Shown piece after piece: positions 14,429 through 22,473 of a stretch of 26,969 bases of DNA. The position numbers and the translations under genes were made by a program. The stretch spans positions 693-27,661 of the forward strand of contig DFBZ01000132.1 in assembly GCA_002366835.1 (NCBI GenBank), given 5' to 3'. The notes beneath the pieces are model-generated. The model was not told where the DNA came from, did no database searches, and saw only the letters and a list, made by a program, of their open reading frames with translations. The stretch's first letter is position 1, and every line of letters starts with the position of its first letter. Source of the stretch: Gammaproteobacteria bacterium UBA3067 (GTDB lineage Bacteria; Pseudomonadota; Gammaproteobacteria; Pseudomonadales; UBA3067).

Positions 14429-15055
14429 ATGACACCAAAGATGGACAATGAACTCACTGATGGCGCGTTAAAGATACTGAAGACAGCAGAAGCTCTCTTT
14501 GCAGAACAGGGCTACGCAGGCACATCCCTTAACGCTATTGCCAAACAAAGCGGCGTCAGTAAAGCAAATATTTTCCACCATTTCGAGAACAAAGAGGCCC
14601 TTTACTGTGCTGTTCTTGGTCAGGCAAGCAAGGAAATGTCCGATGTCATTGATGAAATTCGCAACCCAAACAGCCCCACTGAAGAACAGATCAGGCAGTA
14701 TTCGTTACAACATTTAACGAACCTTTTTAAAAACCGAAATGTTACGCGGCTTATTCTGCGTGAAATGCAAGATGACAACGGCCAGCAAAATGTCGACATG
14801 GCGCGCGATGTATTAGGCGATAATTTTTCCCGTATTGTAAATTTAATAGAGACGGCCCAGTCAGAAAACAAAATAAGAAAAAATATTCCCGCCGCCGTAA
14901 TCGCCATGACCATGGTAGCTGGCAATGTTTTTTATTTTCAAGTACATAAATTGCTAGACCAATTTCCAGAGCTAAGCGGGGCAGAGCAGCCTCAAAATTA
15001 CAGCTCCGCTTTTTCTGAAATCCTTCTTAATGGAATTCTTAATAGTAAAGACTAA
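14429..15055 (+). CDS. TetR/AcrR-family transcriptional repressor of the adjacent efflux operon
   Basis: This 208-residue regulator has the N-terminal helix-turn-helix ILKTAEALFAEQGYAGTSLN through SKANIFHHFENKEALYCAVL, a textbook TetR DNA-binding domain. The C-terminal half is a helical ligand-binding region with no recognisable specificity. I chose the ATG at 14429 because AGGA lies eight bases upstream. A GTG at 14408 in frame would add seven residues but overlaps the operator and lacks a ribosome site. The adaptor gene starts 28 bp after its stop, so repressor and pump are one operon. The palindrome in front suggests autoregulation lifted by a pump substrate. Confidence 0.92.
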   Translation: MTPKMDNELTDGALKILKTAEALFAEQGYAGTSLNAIAKQSGVSKANIFHHFENKEALYCAVLGQASKEMSDVIDEIRNPNSPTEEQIRQYSLQHLTNLFKNRNVTRLILREMQDDNGQQNVDMARDVLGDNFSRIVNLIETAQSENKIRKNIPAAVIAMTMVAGNVFYFQVHKLLDQFPELSGAEQPQNYSSAFSEILLNGILNSKD

Positions 15056-15083
15056 CAAACATCTTTTTAAAGGAAAGTCGTGA

Positions 15084-16184
15084 ATGTTAAATAGTATTAA
15101 AGTTAAAAAAATAGCAAGCTCCACGCTGATTGGCGTCACCTTAATCACTGCCAGTGCATGCAGCAAAAAGGAAGAAGAAGCTCCCAAAGTAGCGGCACCT
15201 GTAGCGAGTGTCATTACAACCGCCATAGTAAAACAGGAAGCTCTCTCTAATGTTGTCAGTTCAGTTGGCGTCATAAACAGCATCAGCTCCCCAACTATAT
15301 CTGCCGAAACATCTGGAACAGTTTCCCATATACATAAAGATATCGGTCAGTATGTTAAAAAAAATGAAGTCATTGCAGTGGTGGACTCTGAAGTGGCGAA
15401 ACTCACAGTGAAGGAAGCGGAAGCCGCTTTAAAAAGGCTCGCCGCCCTTCTCGAAAACCAGGAGAAAAGCCTTGTTCGTAATAAAAAATTATTGAAAAAA
15501 GGCTTCATTTCAGATGCCCGCTACGATGACTTTGAATCACAACTCAAAGCAACTCGCGAGCAGTTTGCACAAGCAAAGGCTGGATTAGATAAAGCGTATG
15601 ATCGCCTTGAAAAAACCAGTATTCGCTCCCCCCTATCTGGCAATATTGAGAAGCGTTTTATCTCAACGGGTGACTTTGTAACCCCAGGAAAACCAGTTTT
15701 CAAAATAAGCACCTCTGACAAATTTCAAGTCGTACTGTTATTCCCTGAAACCACCAGCCGCTACTTTAAAAAAGGCTTGAGCGTTAAACTGTCTACCCCA
15801 GCCACGCCTGACATTATCGCTAAAGGTGAAATCACCGATATCGTATCCATGATCGACACCAGTAACCGCTCAATTCGTATTGTTGTTGATGTTAACAACC
15901 CCGGGGGCTGGTCACCAGGTGCATCGGTATTAGGCGAAGTAGTTCTGGAAAAGAAACCTAATGCACTCACCGTACCCCAACAATCTGTCGTACTGCGCCC
16001 TGCAGGGAAAATCGTTTATGTCATTAAAAACAACATCGCCATACAGCAAGTTGTTGAAACCGGCATGAAAAAATCTGGCCGCGTGGAAATCATCAGCGGG
16101 CTTCAACAGAATGATATGATTGCTAAAGATGGCGCAGGCTTCCTGACAGACAATACTCCTGTTTCGATTCAGGAGGCCCGATAA
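15084..16184 (+). CDS. RND efflux periplasmic adaptor subunit (HlyD/MexA family), probable lipoprotein
   Basis: This 366-residue membrane fusion protein has an N-terminal signal ending ITASAC-SKKEEE, a plausible lipobox with lipidated Cys26, followed by a charged linker. The biotinyl-lipoyl half-motifs flank a coiled coil at about residues 110-180: GTVSHIHKDIGQYVKKNEVI before it, and TSIRSPLSGNIEKRFISTGD after it. Beta-barrel and membrane-proximal domains follow. It links the inner-membrane pump to the outer-membrane channel. GGAAAG is six bases before the ATG. The pump gene begins one base after the stop, suggesting translational coupling. The substrate is unknown. Confidence 0.93.
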   Translation: MLNSIKVKKIASSTLIGVTLITASACSKKEEEAPKVAAPVASVITTAIVKQEALSNVVSSVGVINSISSPTISAETSGTVSHIHKDIGQYVKKNEVIAVVDSEVAKLTVKEAEAALKRLAALLENQEKSLVRNKKLLKKGFISDARYDDFESQLKATREQFAQAKAGLDKAYDRLEKTSIRSPLSGNIEKRFISTGDFVTPGKPVFKISTSDKFQVVLLFPETTSRYFKKGLSVKLSTPATPDIIAKGEITDIVSMIDTSNRSIRIVVDVNNPGGWSPGASVLGEVVLEKKPNALTVPQQSVVLRPAGKIVYVIKNNIAIQQVVETGMKKSGRVEIISGLQQNDMIAKDGAGFLTDNTPVSIQEAR

Positions 16185-16185
16185 G

Positions 16186-19100
16186 ATGATACTTGCTGAA
16201 CTTTCAATCAAGCGCCATGTGCTCACATACATGTTGGCGGGCGGAATCATGTTATTTGGCATTATCTCTGCCAGTAGGATAGGAGTGGATCGGTTTCCTG
16301 ACATCGACTTCCCGATGATTGCTGTTAATACGGTTATGGTTGGGGCAAGCCCGGAAATCATTGACGCCAGCATTACCACAGTACTGGAATCGGCCATCAA
16401 TACCGTACCGGGCATTGACATGCTCCGGTCGACCTCCTCCCCCAGCGTTTCCACCATTGTCGCTCGCTTTGATATGGAGAAAGACGTTGATGTTGCTTAC
16501 ACTGAAATGCAAAGTAAAATCAACCAGGCCATAAACAAACTCCCCCTAGAGGCTAAACCGCCAATATTAGCCAAAGCAGATATTGGTGCTGCGCCAATCA
16601 TGTGGCTCGCCCTGGAAGGTGATAGAACGACGCAACAATTAAATCAATATGCGAGAACAACCCTAAAAAAGCGGCTTGAAAACATTAATGGCGTAGGTGA
16701 AATTGCCATAGGAGGCGAACGAGAAAGAACAATTCGTGTTGAACTGGATCTGAAACGCCTCGCAAACCTATCCCTTACCACCCAGGATATCTTGAGGGCT
16801 TTCCAAACCCAGCATATTCAAATGCCGGGTGGATTTTTATCTACAGTAGGTAAAGAACATTTAATTAAGCTTGATTTGGAATACCACCAAATTGATAAGC
16901 TTAAAAAGCTGATCGTTAGTTATAAAGGTAATCAGCCAATACGACTGGAAGATATCGCTACTGTTAAAGATCACCTGGCAGATTATCGTACCTTTGCCAC
17001 CTATAACGGAAAACCGGCTGTTGGTTTAGGCATTATTAAAATAGCCGGAGGCAATACTGTTGCGATTGTCGACAATGTAAAGCAACGCCTTGAAGAGGAA
17101 ATACTGCCCTCCCTGCCGCCAGGTTTAAATATCCAAGTTGCGTCAAACAGTGCGACCATTATTGAAGAGATTGTCCATACTCTCTATGAGCATTTAGCCT
17201 TGGGGACACTCTTGGCTGCCTTGGTGGTATTTGTGTTCTTAAAAAGCATTCGCGCGACATTTATTATATCGCTGGCTATACCCGTCTCCCTGCTCGGAGC
17301 AGTAGTGGTGATGTATAGCTTTGATTTTACTTTTAACATGATGACATTGCTGGCTCTTTTATTACTGATTGGAATCGTGGTCGATGACGCCATCGTTGTC
17401 CTGGAGAACATTCATCGTCACCAAGAAGAAGATGGTGCTGACCCGGTTACGGCGGCAATAGTAGGCACCAAGGAAGTGGGTTTTGCGGTATTGGCTGCAA
17501 CCTTTAGCCTGGTCGCCATCTTTGCACCCGTTATTTTTATGGAAGGCATTGTTGGACGGTTTTTCGTAGCCTTCGCCATCGTAGTAACCCTGGGTGTATT
17601 AGTATCGCTTTTTGTTGCCTTAACACTCACCCCAATGCTTTGTTCGCGTTACCTTAAAGCTGAAACAGAACATGGCCCAATATATAGCGTAATGGAAGCC
17701 GGCTTTGTCGCAATGGAAAAATCTTACTCGGCTACGTTAACGAGCAGCCTAGAAAACCGCTGGAAAGTAGTTCTGGTTGCAATAGCCATCGTTTTTTCCA
17801 GTGGGTATTTCTTCAAGAATATTGGTAAGGAGTTTATGCCTCCTGCGGATGAAGGCCAGTTAACCATAACGTTTCGCGCGCCACTTGGCTCCAGCATTGA
17901 TTACACCGTTAATCGACTGAAGGCAATAGAAAGCGTTCTCGAGCAGCATGATGACACGATTGCGAGCTATTTTTCTGCCATTGGCTCGAGCGGTAAAGGG
18001 GTAAACTCCGGCTCAATATACGTACGCCTTAAACCAGCTAGTGAGCGCAGCACAACCCAATCTGAATTATTTCCAATATTAACCAGAGACCTCGCTACGA
18101 TTCCAGGCGTAAAAGCCTTCGTAAGTAGGGTGTCAGTTCTGGGCGGGAACCGAGGTGAACCACTGCAGCTAATCCTTAGAGGCCCCGAGCTTAAGAAGGT
18201 CGCCGAGCTTACACAAGTTGTGCTTAGCAAGATGAGTGAAATAGAAGGGTTAGGCAGCATAGATACGGATCTTCAGCTAGATCTACCACAGTTAATCCCC
18301 ATACTGGATCGTAACAAGATTGCTAGCATGGGCATTTCTGCGAATGACGTTGCTATGGCGGTAAGTGTTCTGGCAGGCGGCTTCGACGTTGCCAAGTACA
18401 ACGACGAACCTGGAGATGGCGAGCGTTACGACGTGCGCCTGAAAGCTGGTTCTGATGAAATCAATGACATCACCGACTTAAACAATATCTTTTTGCGCAC
18501 CCGCAAAGGAGAAATGGTGCGACTGGATACCGTTACCACCTTTGAAGAAAAAATCGGCCCAGCATCGATTGGTAAAAGTAATATGCAATATGCTGTGCAA
18601 TTTTATGCCACGCCCACTATCCCGGTCGGTGACGCCATGTCTCTTCTTGAAGAAAAAACGCAGGGCTTAGTCCCTCTCGGTTATAGTTTTGAACCATTTG
18701 GCCAGGCCAAAGAAATGGGGAAATCTGCTAAAAGCTTAGGATTAGTTCTTTTTCTATCTTTGATTCTTGTGTACATGGTGCTTGCGAGCCAGTTCAACTC
18801 TTTTTCTCAGCCCTTAATTGTTATGGTTGCCCAACCACTTGCAATTATTGGCGGCGTAGTGGCGCTTTGGTTGACTGGCCACACTATGAATATGTACTCA
18901 ATGATAGGCTTGGTACTCTTAATAGGCCTAGTTTCAAAAAACTCTATTCTACTGATTGATATGACTAACCAGTATAGAGAAAATAAGAAAATGGGCGTCG
19001 ACGAGGCCCTTCTGGCTGCGTGCCCTATTCGACTCAGGCCCATATTAATGACCTCATTGTCCGTTATTCTTGCTCTATTACCAGCGGCACTGGGGGCCGG

Positions 19101-19281
19101 CGCGGGCTCCGATACCAACGGCCCATTAGCTGTAGCGGTTATTGGTGGCATGATCAGCTCTACATTGCTAACACTGATCGTAGTGCCCGTAGTTTACTCT
19201 CTATGGCAAAACTGGTTTGTACGCAGAGAAAAAAATAAAGCACCTGAGGCAACGCCTGCACCAAGTGTTATGGATAGTTAG
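16186..19281 (+). CDS. RND-family multidrug/solvent efflux pump permease (HAE1-like)
   Basis: This 1031-residue inner-membrane transporter has the AcrB-like duplicated plan: 12 membrane helices and two large periplasmic loops (~residues 30-335 and ~560-850). The proton-relay residues are visible: the aspartate pair Asp400-Asp401 in helix 4 (LLIGIVVDDAIVV) and Lys918 in helix 10 (GLVSKNSILLIDM). The paired aspartates and the length favour the hydrophobe/amphiphile group over the heavy-metal CusA group. I see no methionine set pointing to metal export. It works with the adaptor upstream and the TolC-like protein downstream. A 120-135 bp gap with a small hairpin separates it from the channel gene. 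Confidence 0.95.
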   Translation: MILAELSIKRHVLTYMLAGGIMLFGIISASRIGVDRFPDIDFPMIAVNTVMVGASPEIIDASITTVLESAINTVPGIDMLRSTSSPSVSTIVARFDMEKDVDVAYTEMQSKINQAINKLPLEAKPPILAKADIGAAPIMWLALEGDRTTQQLNQYARTTLKKRLENINGVGEIAIGGERERTIRVELDLKRLANLSLTTQDILRAFQTQHIQMPGGFLSTVGKEHLIKLDLEYHQIDKLKKLIVSYKGNQPIRLEDIATVKDHLADYRTFATYNGKPAVGLGIIKIAGGNTVAIVDNVKQRLEEEILPSLPPGLNIQVASNSATIIEEIVHTLYEHLALGTLLAALVVFVFLKSIRATFIISLAIPVSLLGAVVVMYSFDFTFNMMTLLALLLLIGIVVDDAIVVLENIHRHQEEDGADPVTAAIVGTKEVGFAVLAATFSLVAIFAPVIFMEGIVGRFFVAFAIVVTLGVLVSLFVALTLTPMLCSRYLKAETEHGPIYSVMEAGFVAMEKSYSATLTSSLENRWKVVLVAIAIVFSSGYFFKNIGKEFMPPADEGQLTITFRAPLGSSIDYTVNRLKAIESVLEQHDDTIASYFSAIGSSGKGVNSGSIYVRLKPASERSTTQSELFPILTRDLATIPGVKAFVSRVSVLGGNRGEPLQLILRGPELKKVAELTQVVLSKMSEIEGLGSIDTDLQLDLPQLIPILDRNKIASMGISANDVAMAVSVLAGGFDVAKYNDEPGDGERYDVRLKAGSDEINDITDLNNIFLRTRKGEMVRLDTVTTFEEKIGPASIGKSNMQYAVQFYATPTIPVGDAMSLLEEKTQGLVPLGYSFEPFGQAKEMGKSAKSLGLVLFLSLILVYMVLASQFNSFSQPLIVMVAQPLAIIGGVVALWLTGHTMNMYSMIGLVLLIGLVSKNSILLIDMTNQYRENKKMGVDEALLAACPIRLRPILMTSLSVILALLPAALGAGAGSDTNGPLAVAVIGGMISSTLLTLIVVPVVYSLWQNWFVRREKNKAPEATPAPSVMDS

Positions 19282-19379
19282 AAAGCCGCCAGTAAATGAG
19301 GCTAAGAAAGACCAGTCGCTTATTCGCAATGCTCTTTTTTAGCCCTTTTCAAAACCCCTCTTTTAATCAACATATTTTA

Positions 19380-19400
19380 ACGCTGACTAAAAATCAGCGT
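19380..19400 (+). repeat. Hairpin just upstream of the TolC-like gene
   Basis: ACGCTGA (19380-19386) pairs with TCAGCGT (19394-19400) across CTAAAAA. It lies between the pump stop and the channel start. It may attenuate or process the transcript, since no T-run follows. Confidence 0.5.
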
Positions 19401-19416
19401 AATGGAAGTCAAAAAC

Positions 19417-20853
19417 ATGCTAGCTCTTAACTTAAAGAAGCATCGTATTGCACTCATATCCACCGTGCTCATATCCTTACCTACGTCACTGCTAGCAGAA
19501 GACAGTGCCGATTTTGATAAATCGCTGAGTATTATGGATGTCTATGATATGGCGGTGAAACATGACGCTTCTCTCGCTGCAGCAAAGGCCCGCCTCGACT
19601 CAGAACTAGAAGTTGAAGCGCAAACAAGGGCTCTATTTTTACCCAAAATCGAATTCACCGCCGACTCAAAAATAAATGACAGCGATACCGTCAACGAGCC
19701 GAGCGGCCTAGCACCAAACGACCCGGATTATATGCTTGCAAATATCGGCGCGGGAGCAAGACACTATAATTCCCACGGTTACTCCCTCTCGCTATTACAA
19801 CCCTTACTTGATATGAACTCCATTTACAAAATTCCCGAGTCAAAAATAAAGATCAATCAAGCAAAAGTGCAATATGACATCGCCAGCCAATTGCTTGTCG
19901 CAAAGGTGGGCGAAATTTATATTAATACTCTTATTTCCGAGGAGGACCTTCGCGTGGCCCTTGCTGAAGAAAAATCCACCGAGGAACAGCTACAAAAAGC
20001 AAAACTGGCTTTTGAACTAGGCTCTGTAACCATCACCGATACGCACGAAGCACAAGCTGCTCGCGATCTCATTCACGCAAACGTCATTGCTAAGAAAAAT
20101 GAGTTGCACGTAAATCAGCACAGGCTAAAAACCCTTACTGGCCAGAAGAACACTCGGCTTCAGCGCATTAATGGTGCGCTACCGCTGGATTTACCTCAGC
20201 TTCAGCTACCTGAATACGACAAGTTGCTTGAAACAGGCTTGCAGGCGAACCGCTCGCTAATCCTTGCCAAACTAGATTATACACTCGCAAAAACCCGTCT
20301 AGCGCAGATTAAAAGCAATCGTTTACCCACAATAAATGCATTTGCAGCAGCGGGAGAAACCACCGCTAATGGTAGCGCTTTTAGTGGCACGAATAGTGAA
20401 ACAGAGTTTTATTCTGCCGGGGTCGAATTAAAGCTACCACTGTATACAGGCGGCGCAACAAGCTCAGCCATTAAACAGTCTTCTTATTCCGTAGAGTCAA
20501 AAAAGCAAAGCTTACTCGACAAAAAACGTAATATTGAGCTTGAATTAAGGGAGGGTTCTCTCTTTGTTAATCTTGCACGCTCTCAAGTTATCGCTTTTAA
20601 TCAAGCGGTGAAAACTTCCACCAGCTCGCTCAACTCCACTAAAGTGGGTTTCGACCTGGGGGACAGGACGGTTCTGGACGTGCTCGCAGTGCAAAAGAAT
20701 TACTTCCGTGCAGTGAGAGACCTGTCCAGTGCGCAGTACAACTATTTGCTCGCCGTTTTAGGATTAAGCTTTACCGCCGGAGTTATTTCAGAGAAAGACC
20801 TGGAAAAAATTGCAGAAGTTATTGAGATTATAAATAGCGAAGCAGCCAAATAG
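19417..20853 (+). CDS. TolC-family outer-membrane efflux channel
   Basis: This 478-residue outer-membrane factor has a signal peptide (KKHRIALISTVLISLPTSLLA, then EDS). Two repeated outer-membrane efflux regions follow, with long amphipathic helices such as AAKARLDSELEVEAQTRALF and its second-half counterpart ending in RAVRDLSSAQYNYLLAVLGL. I chose the ATG at 19417 because GGAAG lies eight bases before it. An in-frame ATG at 19402 directly abuts the hairpin and has no ribosome site. It completes the tripartite pump encoded upstream, forming the periplasm-spanning exit duct. A strong bidirectional terminator follows. Confidence 0.93.
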   Translation: MLALNLKKHRIALISTVLISLPTSLLAEDSADFDKSLSIMDVYDMAVKHDASLAAAKARLDSELEVEAQTRALFLPKIEFTADSKINDSDTVNEPSGLAPNDPDYMLANIGAGARHYNSHGYSLSLLQPLLDMNSIYKIPESKIKINQAKVQYDIASQLLVAKVGEIYINTLISEEDLRVALAEEKSTEEQLQKAKLAFELGSVTITDTHEAQAARDLIHANVIAKKNELHVNQHRLKTLTGQKNTRLQRINGALPLDLPQLQLPEYDKLLETGLQANRSLILAKLDYTLAKTRLAQIKSNRLPTINAFAAAGETTANGSAFSGTNSETEFYSAGVELKLPLYTGGATSSAIKQSSYSVESKKQSLLDKKRNIELELREGSLFVNLARSQVIAFNQAVKTSTSSLNSTKVGFDLGDRTVLDVLAVQKNYFRAVRDLSSAQYNYLLAVLGLSFTAGVISEKDLEKIAEVIEIINSEAAK

Positions 20854-20878
20854 CGGGGATTACTACGTCACTAAAGTA

Positions 20879-20913
20879 AAAAACCTCTGGTAAGTTTTAA
20901 ACCAGAGGTTTTT
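20879..20913. terminator. Bidirectional terminator (TolC-like gene / MORN gene)
   Basis: AAAAACCTCTGGT (20879-20891) and ACCAGAGGTTTTT (20901-20913) form a perfect 13-bp stem with a 9-nt loop and A/T tracts on either side. It ends both converging genes. Confidence 0.9.
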
Positions 20914-20930
20914 CGTTTTATAGATCCAAG

Positions 20931-22115
20931 CTATTCGAAAACTGGCTTGGCAGTTACACGCCCTTTTTTAATGGTACGTTGTTTGCCCAAGCTTACATTA
21001 CCATTTGGATAGACCTCAAAGAAAAATGTCGCCGAAATCAACTCCCCATTATCTCGAGTCACCACCAACTTTCCTGGTTTGTCATCTGTTGTCGCATACC
21101 CGCCTGCCGCTTTAAATGTTGCGCGAGCGCTATAGAAAGGTAGCGCATACTCACCAGCCCCTCTGTAGTCGTTCACTTTCATGCGCACACTCATGTCACC
21201 GGATTTTGCGGTGATATGCAGAGCCTTGGTATCATCAAGATCATCCTCGATAACCTTGCATATAACTTCCGTCGGCACTCCGAATCGCCCCGCGTTAACC
21301 CAGTCGTGCTCCAGATTAAACTCCACTTTATTCGACATGTATACTTTTGGCTTTGGCGCAGGTTTTCGCTGGGGTTTGACCTCCACCTTGGCCACTTGTA
21401 CAGGCTTCGGCTTAGCAGCCACGGGCTTGGGCTTAGCAGCTACTTTCGCCACTACAAGCTTGCCATTACGATACTGGCATGGCGAAGATTTTCCTTTTTG
21501 GATACACGTCCCTTTGCCATTCGGAACAAGCTTTTTAAGCGGCCCTGTATACTCTAGCCCTTTGGCGAAACGATATTTCGTTGAACCTTTTTCAATATCC
21601 CCCGCTTTCCAGTTCGCGAACACCTTATCACCGTTTTTCAGATGATATACGCCTTTCCCCGAGGGTAAGCCCCCTACCCAGCTGCCAACATAGCGATCAC
21701 CATTCGCGTACACCATTTCGCCTTGCCCGCCAGGACCACCACCCTCAAACAGACCTTTATATACATCTTTATTTTTGTAGCGCATCACTCCTTCGCCACG
21801 GGCTTTATTTGCAGACCACTGGCCTTTATAGACATCACCCGTTGCATAAAACATCTCACCTTCACCGTTACGCTTATTATTTTTCCACTCCCCAATGTAC
21901 TTATCGCCATTTTTCCAGACATAGCTGCCTTTACCGCTTTTACGGCCATCCACCCAACTACCTTCGTAAGTATCTCCGCGACTGGTCGTATAGGTACCTT
22001 GACCATGAAATCGGTCGAAGGAGTTTCTCTCACCCGCATACTCACCCGCACCCATGGTAATAGCGGGCGTCGCCAGTAGAGCGGATAGAATAAACCCCTG
22101 AACATACTTTCTCAT
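20931..22115 (-). CDS. Exported MORN-repeat protein with Lys/Pro linker and uncharacterised C-terminal domain
   Basis: This is a 394-residue protein. A signal peptide (MRKYVQGFILSALLATPAI, then TMGAGEYAG) sends it out of the cytoplasm. About six to seven MORN repeats of ~23 residues follow from ~35 to ~200, for example GDTYEGSWVDGRKSGKGSY, GDKYIGEWKNNKRNGEGEM and GDRYVGSWVGGLPSGKGVY. The repeats then degrade. A linker at ~225-265 rich in Lys, Pro, Ala and Val (AKPKPVAAKPKPVQVAKVEV) leads to a C-terminal domain of ~125 residues that I do not recognise and that looks beta-rich. MORN sheets usually mediate protein or lipid contact at membranes, so an envelope scaffold role is inference. AAAGG lies eight bases before the ATG. 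It is monocistronic. Confidence 0.85.
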   Translation of the reverse strand: MRKYVQGFILSALLATPAITMGAGEYAGERNSFDRFHGQGTYTTSRGDTYEGSWVDGRKSGKGSYVWKNGDKYIGEWKNNKRNGEGEMFYATGDVYKGQWSANKARGEGVMRYKNKDVYKGLFEGGGPGGQGEMVYANGDRYVGSWVGGLPSGKGVYHLKNGDKVFANWKAGDIEKGSTKYRFAKGLEYTGPLKKLVPNGKGTCIQKGKSSPCQYRNGKLVVAKVAAKPKPVAAKPKPVQVAKVEVKPQRKPAPKPKVYMSNKVEFNLEHDWVNAGRFGVPTEVICKVIEDDLDDTKALHITAKSGDMSVRMKVNDYRGAGEYALPFYSARATFKAAGGYATTDDKPGKLVVTRDNGELISATFFFEVYPNGNVSLGKQRTIKKGRVTAKPVFE

Positions 22116-22473
22116 ATTGTAAGCCTTTACATTTGGTCTCTGATCTAGGCCTTTTATACCGACCCTTAGTACAAATATCTTTTATAAGAATAGTCTTAAA
22201 AAAACAAAAGCGTACGCAAAAAACGTTACCCCTCTGATAATAAGAGTTAGCAAAGGGTTACATCTTTGAAATTACCAAATGGCATGTTTCCCTTTAAGCT
22301 AGACGCTTATCAGGTAGCGCAGCAAAGATAAACAAAGATATCACCCACAAATAGAAAGAACATCAGCTAGATATATGCGCTGTCGCATCTTGCCTTACCA
22401 GTGCTTTAAATAGTGATACTATTCGCCACATCCAAGGTAAGGCGCATGGACACTTTTGTATCGGAGACTTTGA
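22116..22473. other. 358-bp divergent intergenic region (MORN gene / first UbiB-family gene)
   Basis: This AT-rich spacer holds two divergent promoters. On the plus strand an extended -10 (TG-A-TACTAT, 22414-22422) lies ~50 bases before the UbiB-like ATG and sits inside an 8-bp inverted repeat, GCCTTACC (22392-22399) and GGTAAGGC (22436-22443). An 8-bp palindrome, GCGTACGC (22210-22217), lies nearer the MORN side. I see no plausible small gene here. Confidence 0.45.

Noticed and set aside
21181..22079. Several long plus-strand open frames opposite the MORN gene (118-159 residues)
   Set aside because: They are mirror frames of a repeat-rich gene with clear MORN motifs, have odd His/Tyr/Ser-rich composition and lack ribosome sites.
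22321..22345. Direct repeat CAAAGATA occurring twice
   Set aside because: Two copies of an 8-mer in AT-rich spacer are not enough to call an array or a binding-site cluster.
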